From Helichrysum umbraculigerum (lineage: Eukaryota; Streptophyta; Magnoliopsida; Asterales; Asteraceae), in the NCBI GenBank assembly GCA_949592205.1, contig CATIUR010000002.1, positions 6,052,501-6,116,500 of the forward strand: a stretch of 64,000 bases of DNA. Direction: 5' to 3'. Each line of letters begins with the position of its first letter. The stretch's first letter is position 1. Below, one piece after another: positions 56,782 to 64,000 of the stretch. The notes under the pieces were generated by a model. That model was given only the letters and a program-made list of their open reading frames with translations, was not told the origin of the DNA and made no database searches. The translations under genes and the position numbers were made by a program.

Positions 56782-57873
56782 TCAAAGAATGAGCGTACCC
56801 GGGTTAAGTAAATCACAAAGTCTCGGATTCGGGTCATCCTCCCTAGCGTTAATGACATAAGCTCTACTCTTCGTGTAGTTGGTTCGGTTTTTCAGCTTTG
56901 GGCAATCCTTCCTGAAATGCCCGGTACCATTGCACTCGTAACAGGTTTTGGGTGCAGGAGTATCAGTACCAGAGGGGTTGGTTCGGCAGTCTTGGGCCAG
57001 GTGCCCGAATTTCTTGCATTTAGAACAGGGACAGGAGCCGTTATGATGACGACTACATTTGGAGCAGAAAGGCTTGCTCCCCTTGTAAGCCTTTGAGTCA
57101 TTGGCATTGACTGTTGCAGGCTTTTTGTCAGAAGTCGGGTTGGATGAGTGGGGAATCACTTCCCATTTACGTTTGTTATTTGCAGATGGGGTTGAAGTTG
57201 AGCCACGGCGGACAGAATTGGCCGTTAACTCATGAGCCATACGAATGGCACTCTGAATAGTTCCTGGTTTGGATGAAGTAACTAAATCCTGTAGTCGCTC
57301 CGGGAGTCCATCAACGTACTTTTCGATCCTCTTGTATTCAGGATCAACCATGGATGGGCACAAAAGTGCCAGCTGGTGAAAGCGGTTAGTGTATCCGGTT
57401 ATGTCATCACCCTGCATCTTGTGATTCCAGAATTCCATTTCTAGCTGTTTCAACTCGTCTCTGGGGCAGTACTCGCCCCTCAGCATGTTCTTTAGTTCAT
57501 CCCACTGTAGTTTGTAAGCATCGGCAATGCTCACAGTTTGCGCATAAGTGTTCCACCAGGTAAGGGCGGAGTCAGAAAAGGTGCTGGCGGCGAATTTGAC
57601 TTTATCCTCTTCCTTGCAGTTGCAGATGAGGAACACTGACTCGATTTTCTCGGTCCAACGAATCAGACCAATCGCTCCTTCAGTTCCTGCAAAGTTCAGC
57701 GGTTTGCAGTTATGGAAGTCTTTGTAGGTGCAGGTTTTGGGTTGTGGTCCATTGTTGGCAGTATCTTCGCTACCAGGGGCTGATGTTCGGGTAGCTAGAG
57801 CTTGAGCCACACTACGGGCAATAATACCCGCAACTTCGGCTTCAGTAAGGTTGAGTTGTCGTCGAGGAGGCAT
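56782..57873 (-). CDS. Gag protein of the non-autonomous element, 363 aa
   Basis: I chose ATG at 57871-57873 because MPPRRQLN is the usual start of plant gypsy gag; an earlier ATG would only add nine residues. The middle (about 65-200) is retrotransposon gag (FAGTEGAIGLIRWTEKIESV, LTWWNTYAQ, MQGDDITGYTNRFHQLA). Three knuckles follow at about 265-330: CSKCSRHHNGSC, CSKCKKFGHLAQDC and CYECNGTGHFRKDC. The tail reads SRAYVINARE and stops soon after, just where protease would begin in an autonomous element. That suggests gag was preserved whole while pol was deleted. Gag forms the particle and packages the RNA. The frame is intact, in keeping with near-identical LTRs. Confidence 0.92.
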   Translation of the reverse strand: MPPRRQLNLTEAEVAGIIARSVAQALATRTSAPGSEDTANNGPQPKTCTYKDFHNCKPLNFAGTEGAIGLIRWTEKIESVFLICNCKEEDKVKFAASTFSDSALTWWNTYAQTVSIADAYKLQWDELKNMLRGEYCPRDELKQLEMEFWNHKMQGDDITGYTNRFHQLALLCPSMVDPEYKRIEKYVDGLPERLQDLVTSSKPGTIQSAIRMAHELTANSVRRGSTSTPSANNKRKWEVIPHSSNPTSDKKPATVNANDSKAYKGSKPFCSKCSRHHNGSCPCSKCKKFGHLAQDCRTNPSGTDTPAPKTCYECNGTGHFRKDCPKLKNRTNYTKSRAYVINAREDDPNPRLCDLLNPGTLIL

Positions 57874-58717
57874 GTTCCTTGAAACAATAATAAAGAACAT
57901 GTGAGGATTCGGATAAGAATTTTGATGGTAATGATTTGGTAAGTTAAAAGAATTTCGTCAAAGGTTGAAATTTGTTCAAAGTCTGCGAGTTATAAATAAG
58001 TTTATATGGTTTCGAAATTTTTGAAAACTTTATAAAACGTTCTGTAAGGAATTTTTGTAACATGTTTGATAAAAATATATTTGTTATTAATTTTTGGTAG
58101 TAAAAGTCGGTTGTATAATTTGAAGTCTATCGAAACATTGAGTTGAAAATGGTTTTATTAAGTTACCCCTAACGGTACAGTGAGGTACGTAAATTTGGTA
58201 GAATTAGCGAATAAAACAAGGTCTCGGTTTTCATATCGAAGGACGTTCGAGAAACTATGGTTGTCGGATACAATAGTGTGGAGATCTTCAGACGTATGTC
58301 GGTAGCGTGTATGGTTTTCGTGGATTCATAAAAGTTAAATAAGGACAGAATGACGAGAATCAAGTTGTCGTTTGTTCGATGAAATCTGAAAGCAATTTCG
58401 TATTAGTCGAGAGAGTATCGTATCGGGGAAAGAGGCCTATGTATATATATATATATCACATAACCGCCTAGTTCGTGTCTAGCACAATCAAGTAAAAGTC
58501 CCGGTTCTCTCGAGGTCAGAGTCAGCTAATGCATTCCGGTTCAACATAACCCCTTTCAGAACTCACATCATCTTCATTTAATTGTACATAGTTGATCAGG
58601 CTATGTTAAATTAAACTTGTATGCTGTAATTCCTGAACCAGTTATACCTAATGAGGAATACTGCCTAACGGTCATAGTCTAGGCCCACTAAATGCAACCT
58701 AGTTCACTATAACCTTA
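57874..58717 (-). other. Leader of the gag-only element
   Basis: About 840 bp between the primer-binding site and gag on the minus strand. It has no convincing frame; a 64-codon stretch at 58169-58363 is probably chance. It would hold the packaging signal. A TA run is at 58443-58456. Confidence 0.6.
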
Positions 58718-58730
58718 GGCTCTGATACCA
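58718..58730 (-). other. Primer-binding site of the gag-only element
   Basis: The minus strand reads TGGTATCAGAGCC three bases inside the 5' LTR. It is the same site as in the gypsy and copia elements of this window. Confidence 0.92.
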
Positions 58731-58733
58731 ATC

Positions 58734-61700
58734 TGTAACACCCCCAAAATTAACAGTTTGCGGAAGCGGTGTTTTGGGTGTTACTAATCAATAATCACAA
58801 GCACAAAAGTTACAGTGAACGACTCTAAATGAGACGTTCGAAAAGTTATTACATTAATACATAAGTAGTTTCAAAATACAAGCTCGAGTTCAGTAATATC
58901 CTAGAGATTCTAATACATAACAACTAGTACAAAAGTAATGTGATAAAATCTCCAAGCTTGTAATGCATGCGACTCGAGCTAAGTAAGCTTATCCTGCTGG
59001 GCATCCCTACTGATGCTGTGTACCTGAGAAGCATTACTAAAACGGTCAACCAAAAGGTTGGTGAATCTCACAGGTTTGTAAATAAGTAAACAGTTTGAAC
59101 ACACAAGTAGTATTTGTAAATCATAGCCAGCCAGTAAGTTTTAATAAGTGGGTGGTTGCAGATTATGCAAACCGTTTGATACAATCGCCATGAGCCACCA
59201 TAGTTGAAGCTTAACGTACAGTAAATATAGGTACCCCCTCATGAATGTAATCCAAAACATTCATACGGAACGAGTAAGAAACGCCCGTTTCTACAGGAAC
59301 GGTTCGTGGTAGTGCTTGCTACCCCGGGCGGGGATTGTCAGTCCCATATGGATCCATATACTAAAACTCGCGCTTATCACATAACTAACAACTATGATTC
59401 AGGAGGATTTCATTGGATTAGTCGTAAACTCATGCAATTGGCGTATCGTTACTCTCGTACAGTATGTAAATCATGGCAGCAAGTAAGTTTTGTGTGTTCA
59501 TGTAAAAACAGTAATGCATCCCACCCCTGAGTATAAAACAGTAAAGTAGGGGCTGTAAGACTCACCTGAGTCTGGCAGACGATGTAATAAGTAAGCAAGT
59601 AGTATTCCCAAACTAGCAACCCTTAGCGTCCTAATACGCATAAGGTTTAGTAAGTAAATGGAATACTTGTAAAGTATCCACGCTAGTTGTTCCCAAACTA
59701 GTTAATGTCCATTAGTTTGTTTGTAAGTTTGTAATCGTTTGTAAATCGTAGTTTGTATAAAAGTTGCACGGTTCGTTTGTTATCGGTGTATAATAATAAT
59801 TCCATCCATTATTATTATGTATTCATAGTAGTGGTACAGTTGTAAAGTATACTCATATGATCGTTTGTTTGTATTACAACATGTATCGTTTGTGTACGTT
59901 CCAATGGGCTTAGTCCCCAAAGGGTACGAGTGAAACCTCGTAAGTATTCGTATGTAAGTTCGTATTAGTTAACGTGTAATCCAGCACGTAACTAGTAAGT
60001 GAACTTGTAGGTTCGTATCGGTTGCAATCCCGTGTAGTGTACAAGTGTAAGCTCGTTGGAGTGTAATCTCCTAAGTAATTCGAGTGTAATTTCGTACGCG
60101 TGTGTGAGTGAAATCTCACGTTTAGTTTCGTATAGACTTGTACGTATTCAAGTATCATTGTATACTCTCAAAAGTATAGTGTTTTCATGTATAAGTAACG
60201 CCGAGTAAAGTACGTTTACGTTTTAAGTTTATTCCATACTTGTATAAATTGTAAGTTTCAATCAGCCTGTTATAGCGTCACTTGTATGCGTCACTTCTAT
60301 GTATCATGCGACACTTAGGTAGTGTCGTGTTATGTTATCTGTTTCAAGATGTATGCGACACCTAAGTAGTGTCGGTATTTAGACAGTGCGTCACTTATGT
60401 GTGGTATGCGGCACTTAAGTAGTGTCGTGTATTCCGTGTCTGTGTAACCATGTATGCGGCACTTAGATAGTGTCGGTATTAAGATGGTGCGTCACTAGGT
60501 AAGTGACGTTATTACGTATTGTTTTTCATCAGTGCGTCACTAGCATAGTGACGGTATTCAGTGTCGTGCTCAAACAGTGCGTCACTAATGAAGTGACGGT
60601 ATAAGTGAGCAAATTTGTTATCAGGGCGGCACTAGACAAGTGTCGGTATTCGTATTTATGCGTCACTGAAGAAGTGTCGTTAAAAGGAAGTAAATCAGTT
60701 CATGGGGCGACACTTAACAAGTGTCGGTATATACATGTATGCGTCACTGATGAAGTGACGGTATGAGGGTCAGTGACGTCATCGGTAGTAACTAAGTGTT
60801 ATTCGTTTACACTGATAATAGCGACACTAAGGAAGTGTCGGTATGCATGTTCTAGCGTCACTATGTAAGTGACGTATTTGTTTCTGCCGAACGTTATAGG
60901 GTAGCGACACTTATGTAGTGTCTCGTTGTTTCTGCCGAAGGTGTTAAGACTGCGTCACTTATGGAGTGACGGTATAAGTGTTTTAGCGGCACTAACGAAG
61001 TGTCGCGTATAGACGGTTTGTTACCTATGCGTCACTAACGCGAAGTGTCGCATAACTGGCGTGAGCCATGCGACACTAGTGTCTGGTCAGATTTGGTTTG
61101 TGTCGAAAACGAGTTTAACGAGTTCCGTTGGGTCTGAAACTTTTACACAAGTTTTATTATGTTATTTTGAGTTCATAAAAATTGTTGGATGTCATTTTTG
61201 ATATTCGAGGTGTCGTTTTATTTAAAATGACCAAAACCGACATTTTCGTAAAAGTGTTCAAAAACGAGTTTAAGTTACATATTTGGACATTATCAAGCTA
61301 GGGGAACATTTATCTAGCAAAATAAAAATAATCGGAAAAGTTTCGGGTCGCCGGAAAACTTACAAAGTTGTCGAAACGAAAATCCGAAAAGATGAGTTTG
61401 TAGCCCTCGTTCTCGTGATCGCTTTTCTCCAAATCGAGCCTAGCTTCCGAGGTGTTTTAATGGTGTTTTTAGGGTGTTTTAATGGTGGTTTTAGAGAGAG
61501 AGAGTGAGAGGGCCGTGAGTGAGAGAGAGAGAGAAGAAAGATGGAGTGTGAGGGTGTGTTTGGGTGAGGAAGTGATCAAAAGGGTGAGGGGGGTGGTGTC
61601 CCCTTACCTTGGCCGGTTGGGTGGGGTCCACCAAGTGTGGATCTCACCAAATTTTGTTCCTCCGTGTTTGCGCTCCGTGCGGTGTTCGTTTCCCCGGTCG

Positions 61701-62164
61701 TTTAAACGTAAAAATCATTTTGTACGCGATTAAACATACGTTTAAAATACGAAATAATATCCGATTATTAAGTTGAGGTATTTTCATCAAAATACTAGTT
61801 TTTCAAGTTATAAATATAACTTTGTTTCGTTTTGTCGGTTGGTCGAGTTTTCGGAGAGTTCGGTGACGTTTTGGTTAAAACGTACGTTTTTCCGTTATAT
61901 TATAAACATAATATAAAGTAATAGTCAAAGTAATTAAATAATTTCACATTATTTAATAATCGTTTATCAATGTACGCAAGTTTGTACAATTGTTGTTTTA
62001 TACGATATTTGTACGAATCGTATACGCGTATATATATACATATATTCCATCCATATACATATATATAAGTAAGTAATGTATATAATCCTATTTCATATTA
62101 TATACAAGTAATAAACACGTAATTAGGAAAATTTTAAATTTACCCTAAATTTGGGGTTGTTACA
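58734..62164 (-). repeat. 5' LTR of the gag-only element
   Basis: 3431 bp, next to the primer-binding site. On the minus strand it starts TGTAACAACCCC and ends GGGGGTGTTACA. The region 61490-61560 (purine-rich GAGA on plus) would be the pyrimidine-rich early leader of the transcript. No clear TATA box was seen. Confidence 0.95.
60274..61092. repeat. Array of about 18 short palindromes in the 5' LTR
   Basis: Second copy of the 53822-54640 array, unchanged apart from a substitution at 60339. It lies in the transcribed part of the LTR. Confidence 0.85.
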
Positions 62165-62169
62165 GGTTT

Positions 62170-62463
62170 TGCATGGTTAAGTTCACCATCTTGTTCATGA
62201 TCCTCGGCATACCAGTCATGAATAGTAGATGAGCATATCCGAGATTAACATGCCGTTGATGGAAATCAATGAATCTCAAAAGAACTAGGAATTTCATAGA
62301 TAATGAAATTGACAAAAGCATTGTCTACCTAAAATAAATTCGTGATGTGATTACGGCAAACCTTTTCATAAAGCGAATCTAAAATATGGATCCTATCCTT
62401 AATTTTAAATTGGGTTAATTAATTAAGGAATATTCAAACTAACTAAAACTGTTTATCTTATAG
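62170..62463 (+). other. Copia leader, right part
   Basis: Continuation of the leader after the 9.9 kb insertion, up to the gag ATG at 62464. No reading frame of note. Confidence 0.75.
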
Positions 62464-64000
62464 ATGTCTTCTACAAATGGTAATAATCCTCCCGTCCCCA
62501 ATCCCGCACATAACTCGAACTTCTCACTACTCTCGGTTCTTGGAAGGGAAAGGCTTACCGGTCCAAACTATATGGACTGGATGAGAAATCTTAGGTTCAC
62601 TCTGAGGTACGAGAACAAGGAGTATGTTCTCGATGAGCAAATTCCTACCATTGATAATGATTCAACCCAAGAGGAGATCGATACACACCGAAAACATTAT
62701 GATGATGCAACTAAAGTATCATGCATCATGGCATCTTCCATGAGCCCAGAATTACAAAAGACTTTTGAAAACACTTGGGCTTATGAAATGAACCAACAGC
62801 TGAAAGAAATGTTTCAGGCAAAGGCTAGCAAGGAACGCCTTGATGTGGTTAGATCCCTCATGGCTTGCAAACCTAAGCCTGGAGCCTCTATCTGTGCTTT
62901 CGTCTTAGAGATGAAAGGGTACTTTGATAGGTTGGAATCATTAAATATGATGTTTGATACAGAACTTTCCATCAACATAATCTTGTCCGGTCTACCAGCT
63001 GTTTACAATCAATTTGTAATGTCATACCAAATGAGTCTTAATGAGAAAGAAAGCTCTATAATGGAACTCCATAATTTGCTTCAAACTGCTGAGCAAGGGA
63101 TCAAGAAGATTGATGTGCCCTCCAGCTCAACAGCTCCTGTGTTGGCAATTGGTCAGAATGCAAAGAAAATAAAGAGGTCAAATTGGAAAGGAAAGGCTGC
63201 GATTGGAAAGTCCAATCGTGGTTCCAAAAGTAAGACCGACTCTGATATTGCACCTGCAAGTGATCCAAAGGAAGCAGTGTGCTTTTATTGTAACACAAAG
63301 GGGCACTGGAAACGTAGCTGCCCGAAATACCTGAAGGACCTTGAGGAAGGTAAGGTCGAAAAGAGTATTCACTCAGGTATGTTCATGATCGAACTCCATA
63401 ATACTACAACTTCTAATTCGTGGGTTCTGGATACAGGGTGTGGTACTCACATTTGCACTGTATTGCAGGGTTTAAAGGAAAGTAGGAAGTTGAAGCATGG
63501 GGAGCTTAATCTAGTCATGGGAAACAGAGGAATCACGTCTGTTACCGAGATTGGAAAGTATGAGCTCGTGCTGAACTCTGGAGTTAGGATAGATTTGAAT
63601 AATTGCTGTTATTCGTCAGAAATGACTAGAAACATTATTTCATTTTATGCTTTGTTTAAGGATGGTTATCAGTTTTCATTTGACAATGAGAATGGTGATA
63701 TTTTTGTTTATTTAAATGGTTGTTTTGTTTTTAAAGCTTCTCCTTACAATGGCATATATGAAAATGTTGAATGTGTTAGCAATTTGATTTTAAATGTTGA
63801 TTCGTCTAATGAGCTTGATAAATCCAAATTGTGGCATTATCGTCTTGGGCACGTAAACAAGAAACGCATCAGCCAACTCCAAAAGGATGGAGTGTTGGAA
63901 TCATTCGACCTCAAATCGAATGATGTATGCGAATCTTGCTTATTGGACAAAATGACTAAATCACCATTCACAGGGTCATGTGAAAGAGGTGAAGGACTAT
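62464..64000 (+). CDS. Ty1/copia gag-pol polyprotein, N-terminal 512 residues (runs off the window)
   Basis: The frame is open from ATG 62464 to the last base, with no stop. Gag of the plant copia type comes first (LTGPNYMDWMRNLRFTLRY, later ETM-like helices to about residue 215). One zinc knuckle, CFYCNTKGHWKRSC, follows at about 276-289. The protease active site is WVLDTGCGTHIC (about residues 320-331). The gag-pre-integrase segment LWHYRLGHVNKKRI is at about 457-470, and the start of the integrase finger (CESCLLDKMTKSPF) is near the edge. Integrase, reverse transcriptase and RNase H should follow outside. The element looks coding-competent in this part, although its leader now carries a 9.9 kb insertion. 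Confidence 0.93.
   Translation, partial: MSSTNGNNPPVPNPAHNSNFSLLSVLGRERLTGPNYMDWMRNLRFTLRYENKEYVLDEQIPTIDNDSTQEEIDTHRKHYDDATKVSCIMASSMSPELQKTFENTWAYEMNQQLKEMFQAKASKERLDVVRSLMACKPKPGASICAFVLEMKGYFDRLESLNMMFDTELSINIILSGLPAVYNQFVMSYQMSLNEKESSIMELHNLLQTAEQGIKKIDVPSSSTAPVLAIGQNAKKIKRSNWKGKAAIGKSNRGSKSKTDSDIAPASDPKEAVCFYCNTKGHWKRSCPKYLKDLEEGKVEKSIHSGMFMIELHNTTTSNSWVLDTGCGTHICTVLQGLKESRKLKHGELNLVMGNRGITSVTEIGKYELVLNSGVRIDLNNCCYSSEMTRNIISFYALFKDGYQFSFDNENGDIFVYLNGCFVFKASPYNGIYENVECVSNLILNVDSSNELDKSKLWHYRLGHVNKKRISQLQKDGVLESFDLKSNDVCESCLLDKMTKSPFTGSCERGEGL

Larger units (their letters stand above)
52282..62164 (-). mobile_element. Non-autonomous gag-only LTR retrotransposon with 3.4 kb LTRs (9883 bp)
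   Basis: Flanked by GGTTT (52277-52281 and 62165-62169). Two 3431-bp LTRs (52282-55712 and 58734-62164) enclose only 3021 bp. On the minus strand: primer-binding site 58730-58718, a gag-like ORF, a second zinc-knuckle ORF, and the polypurine tract 55722-55713. No protease, reverse transcriptase, RNase H or integrase is present. This matches the published TR-GAG idea (LTR elements that keep only gag). The LTR ends resemble those of the solo LTR at 4661. Similar zinc knuckles and primer site suggest a chromovirus such as the one at 18280 could supply the enzymes; that is inference. Confidence 0.93.

Overview
This is nuclear DNA from a flowering plant, probably a eudicot. The transposon proteins resemble those common in daisy-family (Asteraceae) genomes, but that is recall from protein style and was not tested by search. 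Evidence for a plant: TTTAGGG telomere-like repeats, GT-AG introns, chromovirus-type Ty3/gypsy and Ty1/copia elements primed by a TGGTATCAGAGC-type binding site, a DUF4283-type LINE, a Harbinger transposase, Stowaway-like MITEs, and fragments of plant housekeeping genes. Most of the window is nested transposable elements in various states of decay. || Layout. 1-9101: 3' part of an old Ty3/gypsy element (frame kept, six stops) with a 2.1 kb LTR that is split by a 3.2 kb solo LTR of another family. 9102-10492: intergenic, ending in a telomere-like array. 10507-25398: a near full-length LINE on the minus strand, flanked by 14-bp target duplications and inserted in that telomere-like array. It has ORF1, ORF2 and an unexpected third ORF, and its ORF1 is split by an intact, apparently very young Ty3/gypsy chromovirus (18280-24597). 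25413-29860: AT-rich intergenic DNA with small repeats and microsatellites. 29860-34900: a string of plus-strand exon fragments from at least four unrelated genes (EFL1/RIA1-like GTPase, plasma-membrane H+-ATPase, casein kinase 1, glycyl-tRNA synthetase), which looks like transposon-mediated gene-fragment capture. 36940-42258: the one convincing host gene, an IRE1-like pseudokinase/RNase in five exons with a Harbinger transposon in intron 1. 43377-45040: a decayed DXS (1-deoxyxylulose-5-phosphate synthase) pseudogene containing a tandemly duplicated MITE. 46028-46940: a TIR element between (TA)n tracts. 47685-48575: a hAT-type element with 8-bp duplications. 49069-64000: a three-level nest, in which a MITE was hit by a Ty3/gypsy-type LTR, that LTR by a Ty1/copia element, and the copia leader by a very young 9.9 kb non-autonomous gag-only element with 3.4 kb LTRs. 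|| Most interesting points. (1) The IRE1-like gene has lost the kinase catalytic residues but keeps the RNase active-site Tyr/Arg/Asn/His at the spacing I recall for human IRE1, with a 218-residue Asn/Gly-rich repeat inserted inside the RNase domain. (2) The LINE has a 660-codon ORF3 (one internal TGA) with about four 30-residue repeats, and both its ORF1/ORF2 and ORF2/ORF3 junctions are TAATG overlaps. (3) LTRs of two families carry arrays of short palindromes, and in one family the two arms covary. (4) The gag-only element carries two separate zinc-knuckle ORFs. Domain calls come from reading motifs by eye; no database search was run.
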